Assembly (NCBI RefSeq): GCF_008709555.1
Contig: NZ_VYIJ01000002.1
Span: 62,001-126,000 of the forward strand
DNA from: Thermoplasma sp.
GTDB lineage: Archaea > Thermoplasmatota > Thermoplasmata > Thermoplasmatales > Thermoplasmataceae
Length of the DNA stretch: 64,000 bases
Direction: 5' to 3'
Both the position numbers and the translations under genes were made by a program. The notes beneath the pieces were generated by a model that was not told where the DNA came from, searched no databases, and saw nothing but the letters and a program-made list of their open reading frames with translations. Shown here piece after piece: positions 9,015-18,227 of this stretch; positions within the stretch are counted from its first letter, which is position 1, and every line of letters starts with the position of its first letter.

Positions 9015-10664
9015 TCAACGTGAACTATTTTTCTTTGCATTTATCGATGCCGTGAGTATTATGCCTGTATTTCCGTCTATGTAGATCCGCTCACCCTCCT
9101 GTATCCTGCGGACCAGCCTGGCCTTTGTAACCACCGTTTTCCCCTTTATCGATGACATCAATGACGGCCTTATGTCGGATGTAAATATGTATCCCTTGAA
9201 ATCTCCGTTTGGAGTTTTTCCATCGTCTGCAACCAGTATATCGCCATTACCCGTATAAGTTGCCGTTCCAGACAGGCTTTCTCCAAAGGAATAGCCGCGA
9301 CCAATGAATTTACCGACAACGGCCACCTTAACGTCGTTTGTCCCTCCGAATGTGAAGTATGGGTCGCCGCTGGTCATGACGAGTTTGCTTCCGTCTGAGA
9401 ATCGGCCTGAGCCTACTATATAATCCATGATCTCTGAGAAGCTGAGATTCTCAGCGTTACCTTCCATATGAAGCGGTGATACCCCAAAGTAAATATTGAG
9501 TTTTCTTGCCAGGCTGTCGCTTACCGTGGCGGCATAAACCATCGCTTTGGGCCTCAGTGAAGAGATCATTCTTACCGTGGATCCCGTATGCGTCAATGCA
9601 ACGATGCCGTCGCTTTTTATATCATCGGAGAGTATCTTTGCCGCCCTGGCCACAGAATAGGCTATCGTATTTCCCTTGAAGTAATATGAGGAATCGAATG
9701 AGACTCTTTCCTCAACATAATCTGAGACCTCCTTGAGCGTCCGAACTGCCTGAACCGGATATTTTCCTATTGCACTTTCCTCAGATAGCATTAGTGCGTC
9801 GGCATTGTCTATTATCGCGTTGGTTATGTCAGAGATCTCAGCCCTCGTCGGTGAGCTGTTATTAACCATGGACTCCAGCACCTGCGTGGCCACTATGGTG
9901 AAATCTCCATCCTCATGGGCTGTTTTAATTATGTGTTTCTGCGCCAGCACCACCTCCTTCAGTGGCAGCTCAACACCGAGATCGCCACGGGCTACCATTA
10001 TACCGTCAGATGACTTCACAATATCCACTATGTTATCGAGACCGCTCTTTGTCTCTATCTTTGATATTATATATTGATCGCCACCGCTGTCCATCACAAA
10101 GTCCCGAAGGCTGTCGACGTTGTCGGCCCTCTGGACAAATGAAAGTGCAAAGAAATCCACGCCGTCTGCGATGCCCTCCTTTATGAAGGTCCGATCTCTG
10201 TCCGTTATGGTTCCAAGTTCTATGAAGCGCCCCGGTATGTTGACCCTGCTCCTGTCCCTGAGCACGCCATCGTTAAGCGCTTTTATTGTGAACGGATCCG
10301 TGGATTCAACCTCAAAGGTCACCTCGCCATCGCTCATCAGTATCCTGTCGCCCACCTGTACCGTGGATAGTGCATTCATGTTGTTCAGTACGATGTCCCT
10401 GCCCATGATATATTCCTTCCCGGAAGCTATCTTCAGAGATCCCCCGGGAAACTCCCCGGTTCTGAGTTCCGGGCCTTTAAGGTCTATCATTATTCCAACA
10501 TCCTTATTCAGTGATCTGACCATCTTCGTTATGCTGCTCACATCCCTTATATCCGCATGAGCGGAATTTATCCTCACTAGCGAAAGGCCATTCTCTATCA
10601 TGCCCTTCATCACATCTTGGGAACTGCTGGCTGGCCCGATGGTTGCAACTATCTTCGTCTTCAT
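9015..10664 (-). CDS. pyk: Pyruvate kinase with C-terminal extension
   Basis: A 549-residue pyruvate kinase that converts PEP and ADP to pyruvate and ATP. It begins MKTKIVATIGPASSS, has the substrate-binding LVRINSAHA, GIMIDLKGPELRTG, the active-site IISKIETKSGLDN, and the MVARGDLGVELP nucleotide loop. The body is followed by about 90 extra residues (GRGYSFGESLSGTATYTG to GNTGIILTASI) that resemble the phosphohistidine swivelling domain of PEP-utilising enzymes, as in some Bacillus-type pyruvate kinases. The ATG has a clear GGAGGTG about 8 nt upstream. It is divergent from glucose dehydrogenase across a 517-nt gap. Confidence 0.95.
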   Translation of the reverse strand: MKTKIVATIGPASSSQDVMKGMIENGLSLVRINSAHADIRDVSSITKMVRSLNKDVGIMIDLKGPELRTGEFPGGSLKIASGKEYIMGRDIVLNNMNALSTVQVGDRILMSDGEVTFEVESTDPFTIKALNDGVLRDRSRVNIPGRFIELGTITDRDRTFIKEGIADGVDFFALSFVQRADNVDSLRDFVMDSGGDQYIISKIETKSGLDNIVDIVKSSDGIMVARGDLGVELPLKEVVLAQKHIIKTAHEDGDFTIVATQVLESMVNNSSPTRAEISDITNAIIDNADALMLSEESAIGKYPVQAVRTLKEVSDYVEERVSFDSSYYFKGNTIAYSVARAAKILSDDIKSDGIVALTHTGSTVRMISSLRPKAMVYAATVSDSLARKLNIYFGVSPLHMEGNAENLSFSEIMDYIVGSGRFSDGSKLVMTSGDPYFTFGGTNDVKVAVVGKFIGRGYSFGESLSGTATYTGNGDILVADDGKTPNGDFKGYIFTSDIRPSLMSSIKGKTVVTKARLVRRIQEGERIYIDGNTGIILTASINAKKNSSR

Positions 10665-11181
10665 TCTGATACACCTCCATCAGAACAGATATTATTTGCA
10701 TGAAGCACTACAGCTGATTGGTTCATTGCGATATTCTGGCAATCACACCTGGAGACATATCTTGAATTGCGGCAATATGGATCTTTATCTGATATGGATA
10801 ATTTCCAGGGTATATGGTATACTCCTGGTACTTGTCTTTCCTGAAACGAATCCTTGGACATCATCTAAGGTTATGCGAACATCGCAATAAATCCTTTTGA
10901 TCCTTCAGAATTTTTTAGCTCTCTACTGGAGTTTCCCCATCTATCATACATTACGCAGAAATCATCTCTTTCCTTTCTGCATTCCGGATCGTTTTGCCTT
11001 GCAGGCTCTATCCAACGAATATTTTTCCGGTCAATGTTCCAGATCAAGAAGATCAGTAAATAATGAAGCGGGATTTAACGCGTCCCCTATGGCAGGGAAA
11101 CGTCCCGAAAACTCCCGTACAATGCTTCGAAATGCGCAATTAATCAGAAATTAATTAATAGGAACTCACGTTTCCGCATCT
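10665..11181. promoter_or_regulatory. Divergent pyk/gdh intergenic region
   Basis: A 517-nt spacer between two divergent central-carbon genes. For gdh there is an AATTAATTAATAGG box centred about 30 nt before the ATG. For pyk the GGAGGTG ribosome site lies at about 10673-10679 and an AT-rich box is centred near 10697. An imperfect 24-nt palindrome (CCAGG..TATA..TATA..CCTGG) sits at 10805-10828. I see no gene and no clear structured RNA in the remainder. The length is large for this genome, so control elements are plausible, but none is proven. Confidence 0.5.
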
Positions 11182-12267
11182 ATGACTGAACAGAAAGCCA
11201 TAGTGACGGATGCTCCCAGAGGAGGAGTGAAATATACCAGCATCGATCTTGCCGAACCTGAACACTATGATGCAAAACTCTCACCTGTTTACATAGGCAT
11301 ATGCGGTACGGATCGCGGTGAAGTGGCCGGTGCACTTTCCTTTACATACAACCCTGAAGGGCAGAATTTTCTCGTGCTTGGCCACGAAGCTCTTCTCCGA
11401 GTGGACGATGTAAAGGATAATGACTACATAAAGAAGGGGGATCTTGTCGTGCCTCTCGTCAGGAGGCCAGGCAAATGCGTCAACTGCAGGATAGGAAGGC
11501 AGGACAACTGCTCAATCGGCGATCCGGATAAACATGAAGCCGGTATAACCGGCCTACACGGATTCATGCGCGATGTCATATACGACGATATCGAGTACCT
11601 GGTGAAGGTTGAGGATCCCGATCTGGGTAAGACAGCCGTCCTTACCGAACCACTCAAGAATGTTATGAAGGCCTTCGAGGTCTTCGATGTAGTTTCAAAG
11701 AGATCCATATTCTTCGGGGAGGATTCCACGCTCATCGGAAAGAGAATGGTTATAATCGGAAGCGGAAGCGAGGCTTTCCTGTATTCGTTTGCAGGTATCG
11801 ACCGTGGCTTTGATGTCACAATGGTCAACAGGCACGACGAAACTGAGAACAAGCTGAAGATCATGGACGAGTTCGGAGTCAAGTTCGCCAACTATCTGAA
11901 GGACATGCCAGAAAAGATAGACCTGCTCGTGGATACAAGCGGCGATCCCACGACAGTGTTCAAGTTTCTAAGGAAGGTCAACAACAATGGCGTCGTTATA
12001 CTCTTCGGCACAAATGGCAAGGCACCGGGATATCCCGTTGATGGCGAGGATATAGATTACATTGTGGAGAGGAACATAACCATAGCCGGATCCGTGGACG
12101 CAGCAAAGATACACTATGTACAGGCTCTTCAGTCCCTCAGCAACTGGAACAGGAGGCACCCAGATGCCATGAAGGACCTCATCACATATGAAGCGAAGCC
12201 CACTGAGACAAACATATTCTTCCAGAAGCCCCATGGTGAGATAAAAACGGTGATAAAGTGGCAGTGA
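11182..12267 (+). CDS. gdh: Glucose 1-dehydrogenase (NAD(P)+), zinc type
   Basis: A 361-residue medium-chain zinc dehydrogenase very like the well-known T. acidophilum glucose dehydrogenase. It oxidises glucose (and galactose) to the lactone, the first step of the non-phosphorylative Entner-Doudoroff pathway. The catalytic zinc site is Cys41 (GICGTD) with His68-Glu69 (LGHEA); structural-zinc cysteines lie in [14 protein letters not shown] (99, 102, 110). The Rossmann domain has IIGSGSEAF and a following [10 protein letters not shown]. It overlaps or abuts folD downstream, so the two are probably cotranscribed. Confidence 0.97.
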   Translation: MTEQKAIVTDAPRGGVKYTSIDLAEPEHYDAKLSPVYIGICGTDRGEVAGALSFTYNPEGQNFLVLGHEALLRVDDVKDNDYIKKGDLVVPLVRRPGKCVNCRIGRQDNCSIGDPDKHEAGITGLHGFMRDVIYDDIEYLVKVEDPDLGKTAVLTEPLKNVMKAFEVFDVVSKRSIFFGEDSTLIGKRMVIIGSGSEAFLYSFAGIDRGFDVTMVNRHDETENKLKIMDEFGVKFANYLKDMPEKIDLLVDTSGDPTTVFKFLRKVNNNGVVILFGTNGKAPGYPVDGEDIDYIVERNITIAGSVDAAKIHYVQALQSLSNWNRRHPDAMKDLITYEAKPTETNIFFQKPHGEIKTVIKWQ

Positions 12268-13100
12268 AGATGCTCACCGGAGAGGAGATAGCTGAAGAAA
12301 AGGCGAAGGTACTGCGCGAAAGGATCCAGGAACTGGATCTCCAGCCCTCTCTGAAGCTCATACAGATAGGCAACGATGAGGCTGCATCGATATACGCACG
12401 AGCAAAGATCAGGAGAGGGAAGAATGTGGGCATAAAGGTGGACCTGGAGAAATACGAGGATATATCGGTGGAGGATCTCGTCAAAAGGATAAAGGAGATA
12501 GCCGATGATCCTGACATAAACGGCCTCATGATAGAGAACCCGCTTCCAAAGGGCTTCGACTATTACGAAATAGTCAAAAATATACCGTACTATAAAGATG
12601 TGGACGCGCTCTCACCCTACAATCAGGGTCTCATCGCGCTTAACCGTGAATTTCTTGTACCTGCGACACCCCGTGCTGTGATCGATATACTTGACCATTA
12701 CGGATACCACGAGAACACGGTGACCGTGATAAACAGGTCTCCGGTGGTCGGCAGGCCTCTTTCTATGATGCTCCTCAACAGGAACTACACTGTATCTGTC
12801 TGCCACAGCAAGACCCCGGACATAGCATCCATGGCCAGATCCTCAAAGATCGTTGTCGTTGCCGTTGGCAGACCTGGCTTCCTGAAGAGAGACATGGTCA
12901 CCCCCGGATCCGTTGTGATCGATGTGGGCATAAATTACGTCAGCGATAAGGTTGTCGGGGACACTGATTTCAATGATATATCAAACTACGTTGAGGCCAT
13001 AACACCAGTACCAGGCGGAGTTGGACCAATAACTGCAACGAACATACTTGAAAACGTGGTTAGAGCAGCTGAATTTCAGAAAAAGAATATGGGAGTATGA
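12258..13100 (+). CDS. folD: Bifunctional methylenetetrahydrofolate dehydrogenase/cyclohydrolase
   Basis: A 280-residue FolD that interconverts methylene-, methenyl- and formyl-tetrahydrofolate. Motifs: the catalytic Tyr/Lys region ([19 protein letters not shown]), the [12 protein letters not shown] segment that matches the family [28 protein letters not shown] for NAD(P) binding, and the C-terminal [11 protein letters not shown]. The GTG start at 12258 overlaps gdh; an in-frame ATG at 12270, three nucleotides after the gdh stop, is an equally good choice. It belongs to one-carbon metabolism. Confidence 0.95.
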   Translation: MAVKMLTGEEIAEEKAKVLRERIQELDLQPSLKLIQIGNDEAASIYARAKIRRGKNVGIKVDLEKYEDISVEDLVKRIKEIADDPDINGLMIENPLPKGFDYYEIVKNIPYYKDVDALSPYNQGLIALNREFLVPATPRAVIDILDHYGYHENTVTVINRSPVVGRPLSMMLLNRNYTVSVCHSKTPDIASMARSSKIVVVAVGRPGFLKRDMVTPGSVVIDVGINYVSDKVVGDTDFNDISNYVEAITPVPGGVGPITATNILENVVRAAEFQKKNMGV

Positions 13101-13293
13101 AACGGATGAATGGGCTGCAAATCAGAATGAGTATGCGAAAAGTACGGAGATCAATGATTAATATAATGAAGTAACGATAGCCTCAGGACGGTATTCTCAT
13201 TTCTGAAACGGTGGGGTTTCTCTAGTACAGGCGAATGAAATTCCAGCAGATGACAACGAAGTTTTATAATTAATTTGTAATACGTTTATCCGT

Positions 13294-14019
13294 ATGCCTG
13301 ATTATATGCAAGAAATTGAAAGAATTTCCAATTTCCTGAGAAAGGTTCTCGGTGGAAAAAATGCCGTCATTGGCATCAGTGGCGGAATTGACAGTTCAGT
13401 CACGCTTGCCCTTTTAACAAGGTCGATAGAGAAGGAGAAGATAATAGCGGTGTTTATGCCAGACAGGAACACGCCTCAGGCCGACTACGATGACGTGAAG
13501 CAGTTGACGGAAAAGCTCGGCGTCACGTACAGGCAGGTAAGGATAGATCCAATGGTTGATTCCTTCGTGAACACCCTTGCCGCGAGCGATCGGGCGGCAA
13601 TAGGAAACATAAAATCGAGAATGAGGATGATAGTACTGTACTATTTTGCCAACACAAACAACGGCATGGTTGTTGGAACAACAAACAGGACCGAACTTCT
13701 CCTCGGCTATTTCACAAAGTATGGGGATGGCGGATGCGATGTTGAGCCCATTGAGCACCTGTATAAGAGGGATATTTACGAGCTTGCGAGGATCCTGGAC
13801 ATACCCGAATCCATCATCGCGAAGAAGCCCACTGCCGGCCTATGGGAAGGGCAGACTGACGAGGGCGAGATCGGAATGACCTATGCGCAGATGGACGATA
13901 TACTCGCCGATATATTCGACAGAGGAACATTCACGGATAAGCTTGAGTACAAGAAGATTATGGAGATGCACAGCAGATCGGACCACAAGAGGACGCTTCC
14001 ATACTCGTTGAAAAAATGA
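13294..14019 (+). CDS. nadE: NH3-dependent NAD+ synthetase
   Basis: A 241-residue NAD synthetase of the ammonia-using type, lacking a glutaminase domain. The PP-loop is IGISGGIDSSV near residue 27. NRTELLLGYFTKYGDGG, near residue 134, is the family signature, and KKPTAGLWEGQTDEGE follows. It amidates nicotinic acid adenine dinucleotide. An AT-rich box (TTTTATAATTAATT) lies about 30 nt before the ATG. The antiporter gene starts almost directly after the stop, suggesting cotranscription. Confidence 0.95.
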   Translation: MPDYMQEIERISNFLRKVLGGKNAVIGISGGIDSSVTLALLTRSIEKEKIIAVFMPDRNTPQADYDDVKQLTEKLGVTYRQVRIDPMVDSFVNTLAASDRAAIGNIKSRMRMIVLYYFANTNNGMVVGTTNRTELLLGYFTKYGDGGCDVEPIEHLYKRDIYELARILDIPESIIAKKPTAGLWEGQTDEGEIGMTYAQMDDILADIFDRGTFTDKLEYKKIMEMHSRSDHKRTLPYSLKK

Positions 14020-14025
14020 TTGCAG

Positions 14026-15324
14026 ATGACGGCCATCTTTCCCTTTGGATACTATCTGGATGTGAGCCTAATACTGGTTCTTGGAGCCATGGCTCTACCC
14101 ATATCCAGGAAGATGTCCGTTGTTGAGATCCCGATACTGGTTTTCCTTGGGATAATCATAGGCCCCATGCTCCACCTGATAAGTCCCACTTTCTCCGTAT
14201 ACCTCTTCTCTTCCTTTGCGGGTGTGGGCATTGGTATGATGGGACTTGTCATAATACTTTACAGTGAGAGCCACAACATGAACCTGAAGGTACTCAGAAG
14301 CGAGTTCTACCGCATAGCATCCCTTGATACTGTGGGCGTCATAATAACTGCCGTAGTCGCAGGTCTGGTTTTCACAGTCCTTACGGGCGCCCCCATAATA
14401 GTGGGCTTTCTCTTCGGCGCCATAGTTTCGCCTACGGATCCCGTGACATTGATCCCGCTGTTCAGACGCGTCAAGGTCAGCGAGGATATATCAGAGATAC
14501 TTGTGGGGGAGAGCCTCTTCAACGATCCTGTGGGCATAATACTTGTATCCATCGGTATCGCCCTTATGGCCCCTAATTCCTCGTACGTTTCTTTGTTCTC
14601 AGCCATGACAAGGGTCATCTCATTCTATCCTTCAGTTTTGGTGTATTTCTTGATACAAGTCGCGGTGCCTTCCATCGTCGGCATAGCCATAGGGTTCAGC
14701 GTTATATACCTAGACAGGAAGATAAAGTTCGAGAACTATCTCACCGCCATGCTTCTTGGCCTGGTCATATTCGAGTTCACTGTGTTTGAGAGCATATCAA
14801 TAACGCCCTTTCCAGCGATAATAGCCACAGGAACCATAGTTGGAAACTTCTCGGACAAGAACATATTCTGGTCCAGGGAACAGAATTTCCAGGAAAGCCT
14901 CTCATTCCTCAGCGCAGCCATAATATTCATACTCATCGGATCATCCTTCACGCTATCCGAAATAATATCTTACGTGCTACTTGGTGTTGCTCTGACCATT
15001 CTTCTTGTGTTCCTGGTCAGGCCGCTCGCAGTATTTCCAAGTCTTCTTATAGCTGACGCCAGAAAACCGCACATGGGGGGATACTACAAGGTGGCAGCGT
15101 TCATCTCCCTCGTCGGGCCAAGGGGAGTTGTTCCCGTCGTCCTCTCGACGCTGCCATACGTTGTTGGTAAAGAGTACAACATCCCGATCCTGGTGACATG
15201 GGGGCCGCTTATAAGCGTATCCGCCCTCTTTGTGGTGCTATTTTCCATAGTGCTGCAGACCTTATATACGCCGATAATACGCAACATATTTCTGCCCGAT
15301 TCCGGGAATACTACGGAAAAATGA
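14026..15324 (+). CDS. Na+/H+ antiporter, CPA1/NhaP type
   Basis: A 432-residue polytopic membrane protein with about 12 hydrophobic segments. The CPA1 exchanger core is visible: AIVSPTDPVTLIP and GESLFNDPVGI carry the ion-binding Asp residues, and VGPRGVVPVV is the arginine-containing helix late in the protein. It would exchange Na+ (or K+) for protons across the plasma membrane, relevant to an acidophile. The ATG at 14026 is preferred to the TTG at 14020, which abuts the nadE stop. A strong inverted repeat lies immediately after the stop. Confidence 0.92.
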   Translation: MTAIFPFGYYLDVSLILVLGAMALPISRKMSVVEIPILVFLGIIIGPMLHLISPTFSVYLFSSFAGVGIGMMGLVIILYSESHNMNLKVLRSEFYRIASLDTVGVIITAVVAGLVFTVLTGAPIIVGFLFGAIVSPTDPVTLIPLFRRVKVSEDISEILVGESLFNDPVGIILVSIGIALMAPNSSYVSLFSAMTRVISFYPSVLVYFLIQVAVPSIVGIAIGFSVIYLDRKIKFENYLTAMLLGLVIFEFTVFESISITPFPAIIATGTIVGNFSDKNIFWSREQNFQESLSFLSAAIIFILIGSSFTLSEIISYVLLGVALTILLVFLVRPLAVFPSLLIADARKPHMGGYYKVAAFISLVGPRGVVPVVLSTLPYVVGKEYNIPILVTWGPLISVSALFVVLFSIVLQTLYTPIIRNIFLPDSGNTTEK

Positions 15325-15328
15325 TCTG

Positions 15329-15363
15329 ACTTTATGCGAAACACCTTGTCAACCGCATAAAGT
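15329..15363. repeat. Perfect 10-bp inverted repeat (hairpin) after the antiporter gene
   Basis: ACTTTATGCG at 15329-15338 is repeated as its exact complement CGCATAAAGT at 15354-15363, with a 15-nt loop. It starts five nucleotides after the antiporter stop and ends 15 nt before the first ATG of the secretion cluster. It could be an mRNA 3' stem-loop for the antiporter or an operator/TATA-flanking site for the next gene, since TTTAAAAT directly follows the right arm. Confidence 0.7.
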
Positions 15364-15377
15364 TTAAAATCCGCATC

Positions 15378-16643
15378 ATGGGATTTCATTCCGTGCAGTC
15401 CCAGTATCGCACCCAGGAGGGTATCCATTATGATATCGAATCAAACAGCTATATGCGTGTTACCGAACCGGATATAAATCAGAATCTTAGGGATGCGATA
15501 AGGATGGTAATAAATGAGATAACTTCATTTTCAGGCGAGATCTCCCAGTGGACGCTGCGTGAGATAACTGCCAGATACAGGAACCTCTACAGGATAAGAG
15601 ATCCATTCGTGCTGGATTACTACATAAACAGGTATCTCTCCGGGCTCAGGAGTGTGTATCCACTTTATATAAATGACGGCATCGAGAGGATAATAGCCAA
15701 CGGGTACGATCGTCCCGTTATAGTTCAGGCCGGAGGCAGGTATTATGAAACGAACATAACGCTCAAGCGCGAGGATCTGGACTCCATAGCGATAAGGATC
15801 TCCCAGATGATGGGAAAGAAGATATCAAGCGGAAGCCCGATAGCATACGGTACGTTCCAGAACTTTCGCGCTCTTGTTACATTCGGCGATGATGTTACCC
15901 CAATGGGGTCATCCGTGTATCTCGAGAGAAGACGTGTCGCGGCTGAGCCAGAGGCCATGACCAGTATGAGGGATCCAATCGTGTCCGCATACCTTGCAAT
16001 CGCGCTGGAGAACATGAGATCGATCATGATCATAGGGCCGGACAGCCCCATGAAGATAGCTATAATATACCATCTTATGGGCATGATCAGATCTGAGAAG
16101 AAGATAGCCTACATAGGCGATAACGGCAGAATGGAGGCGCCTAGGAACATAGTCTACATGATGCCGAGGGAAAAAACCGTTTTCAGCAGCGAGATAGGCC
16201 GCACGGATCTGATCAACACGGCGCTGCGACAGAGACCCGACTTTGTTGTGGTGAATGGTTTAACGGCGCAGGAACTCCCCTCTGCGGTGCAGGCCATAAC
16301 CACAGGGCATCCGACAATATCAGCCATGGAGATAGACAGCATAGAGAATTTCTCATCGCTATTCTCTGATCCCTCATCTGGCCTCTCCAGGGATATGACA
16401 GGCCTCTTCGACATCGTGATACAATTATCTGACAACGGTGAATACGTCAGGAAAATATACGAGTACGACAGGGTAGAGGGATCCGACGTGCTTTACAACG
16501 TCCCTTTTACTGCCGACAAGCAGAGGAAGCTCGTATTCAGTGGATACAGCGGCATATTCCGCAGGATGGCGAGAGTTGTCGGAGAGGATGATTTCAGGAT
16601 CATGTTCGAAAGAAAGGTTAAAGAATTTTCTGGAGGTGGCTGA
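15378..16643 (+). CDS. Degenerate type IV filament/secretion ATPase paralogue
   Basis: A 421-residue protein with the architecture of a VirB11/archaellum FlaI-type ATPase, but with broken catalytic motifs. The Walker A position reads GPDSPMKI (residues 220-227): the second Gly and the Thr/Ser are gone while Lys226 remains. The Walker B region reads RQRPDFVVVNGL where active members have RPD..ivGEiRg, so the catalytic Glu is missing. The later GHPTISAM matches the GHxTxxTxHA box. It is probably a regulatory or structural partner of the intact ATPase encoded three genes downstream. A GTG at 15393 lies 29 nt after the TTTAAAAT box and may be the true start. Confidence 0.8.
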   Translation: MGFHSVQSQYRTQEGIHYDIESNSYMRVTEPDINQNLRDAIRMVINEITSFSGEISQWTLREITARYRNLYRIRDPFVLDYYINRYLSGLRSVYPLYINDGIERIIANGYDRPVIVQAGGRYYETNITLKREDLDSIAIRISQMMGKKISSGSPIAYGTFQNFRALVTFGDDVTPMGSSVYLERRRVAAEPEAMTSMRDPIVSAYLAIALENMRSIMIIGPDSPMKIAIIYHLMGMIRSEKKIAYIGDNGRMEAPRNIVYMMPREKTVFSSEIGRTDLINTALRQRPDFVVVNGLTAQELPSAVQAITTGHPTISAMEIDSIENFSSLFSDPSSGLSRDMTGLFDIVIQLSDNGEYVRKIYEYDRVEGSDVLYNVPFTADKQRKLVFSGYSGIFRRMARVVGEDDFRIMFERKVKEFSGGG

Positions 16644-16647
16644 CGAA

Positions 16648-17490
16648 ATGAAAGGGTCCACGGGTATCAGAACGAGGGTGGATGGAGCCATCTCGAAGAT
16701 CATACCGAAATCTACCGTCAAGAGGTACGAGGATCTGATGGTCAGGGCAAGGATGAACGCCGGGGCTATGACATATCTCATATCAGCATACGAATACGCG
16801 TTCTCCGGTGCAATACTAGTTGTGTTCGTGGCTCTGATAGCCTACCTATTCTATCACCCGCTGTGGATAATCGTATCATCAGCATCGTTCCTGGTCTACG
16901 CTCTAGCCATTTACTATATATTTACGCTGCCAGAGATGAAGGTGAAGGCGATAAGGTCAAGCGTTGAGCATGTAATGCCGGACGCTCTCGCGGTTGCCTA
17001 CGGACTCTCGCTTTCAGGCGTACCGGCAGACACCATGATAAGCGAGCTGTCAGGTATAAAGGAGCTGGGGGAATTCGCCAAGGAATCGCAGAGGGTGAAC
17101 TCTTTCATGTATGCGATGGGCTACGACTTCCTCAGCGCTCTGGAACGCAGCGAAAAGGTCAGCGCTTCTCCCGATTTTTCCAGGTTTGTGGCCGGCATAA
17201 GGCTCTCAATAATTCTTAATTCCGATCTTACCGCCTTCCTCAGGGACAGACTGGATTACTATAGGAGGATCCAGGAGAACAGGTCGAAGCTATCTCTTGA
17301 TTCGCTCGGCCTGGCTGCTGAGAGCTATGTTGCCGTTGTCATCGCGTTTCCTATACTCCTATACCTCACGGGATCAATTATATCCATAAAGAACAGCTCA
17401 GTTCTCTTCTTTGCCCTATCGATGGTGATACTGTTCTCGGCTGCAGCCGTCATGGGTTATTTCACAGACAGGATAAGGAGGGATGTATGA
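16648..17490 (+). CDS. Type II/IV secretion platform membrane protein (TadC/FlaJ-like), first
   Basis: A 280-residue polytopic membrane protein of the GspF/TadC/ArlJ fold: a basic N-terminal region, two hydrophobic segments at roughly residues 45-95, a long cytoplasmic helical region (VMPDALAVAYGLSLSGVPADTMI), and two C-terminal transmembrane segments. Such proteins form the inner-membrane platform of type IV filament machines. The ATG at 16648 has TGGAGGTGG about 9 nt upstream, which fixes the start. The gene ends in an ATGA overlap with the next one. Confidence 0.82.
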   Translation: MKGSTGIRTRVDGAISKIIPKSTVKRYEDLMVRARMNAGAMTYLISAYEYAFSGAILVVFVALIAYLFYHPLWIIVSSASFLVYALAIYYIFTLPEMKVKAIRSSVEHVMPDALAVAYGLSLSGVPADTMISELSGIKELGEFAKESQRVNSFMYAMGYDFLSALERSEKVSASPDFSRFVAGIRLSIILNSDLTAFLRDRLDYYRRIQENRSKLSLDSLGLAAESYVAVVIAFPILLYLTGSIISIKNSSVLFFALSMVILFSAAAVMGYFTDRIRRDV

Positions 17491-18227
17491 ACAGGTGGAT
17501 GTACTCGGCACTGATAGCGATGATAGGCCTCATAATAGGGGGTGTAATAAAGAACTTCGTACTAATAGCGATATTCCTCATATCAGCAGCTCTGATCTTC
17601 ATAGGAACCGGATACACTGAGGCTGCAAGAGAGGCTGAGGCCAAGAACATGCAGGTACCATCCCTCGTAAGGGATATTTCAGGCTATTCCAGCTATGGCC
17701 TTTCGCTCTATTCGGTTCTCCGAATGATAAAGAATGAGGATCTGGGTCCCATAAGGGAGGAGGTGGATAAGGCGCTGACCATGATGAGAAATGGGAACAC
17801 CATAGAGGAGGTATCGCAGTACCTGGAGAGAAACTCCTCGCCCGATCTGGCTCTGGTCTCTGCGGTGCTCAAGAATGCTGACAACACGGGAAGAGCTGGA
17901 GAGACGCTGCAGTTCCTTTCAACGTACATGAACGAGAGGTCGACAAGGCAGAAGAACGTAATGCAGACCTCTGAGAATTATGTTGGCCTCGTCATAGGTT
18001 CATTCCTGATATTCGTTCTCGTCATGGTCATCGTGGATTTCTACTTTCTTCGCGCAAACGGACACGGCATGGTGCTGCTATCCTCGATCGTCATGATGGC
18101 ACAGTCATATGTCACCGGTTTCTATCTAGGGCTTGTCAGGTACGACAGCTTCGTGTCTGGTACGTTTTACGCCGGAATTCTCAGTCTCGTTACTGGTCTT
18201 CTTCTCGTTGCGGCGGGGTCTCTATGA
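17487..18227 (+). CDS. Type II/IV secretion platform membrane protein (TadC/FlaJ-like), second
   Basis: A 246-residue companion to the preceding gene. Two hydrophobic segments near the N-terminus (residues 5-45), a cytoplasmic helical domain with LVRDISGYSSYGLSLYSVL and VSAVLKNADNTGRAGETL, and three C-terminal membrane segments. Start and stop overlap neighbouring genes by 4 nt (ATGA), so translation is coupled through the cluster. Two adjacent platform proteins are also found in tad-type systems (TadB/TadC), which supports a Tad-like machine; that is inference. Confidence 0.8.
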   Translation: MNRWMYSALIAMIGLIIGGVIKNFVLIAIFLISAALIFIGTGYTEAAREAEAKNMQVPSLVRDISGYSSYGLSLYSVLRMIKNEDLGPIREEVDKALTMMRNGNTIEEVSQYLERNSSPDLALVSAVLKNADNTGRAGETLQFLSTYMNERSTRQKNVMQTSENYVGLVIGSFLIFVLVMVIVDFYFLRANGHGMVLLSSIVMMAQSYVTGFYLGLVRYDSFVSGTFYAGILSLVTGLLLVAAGSL

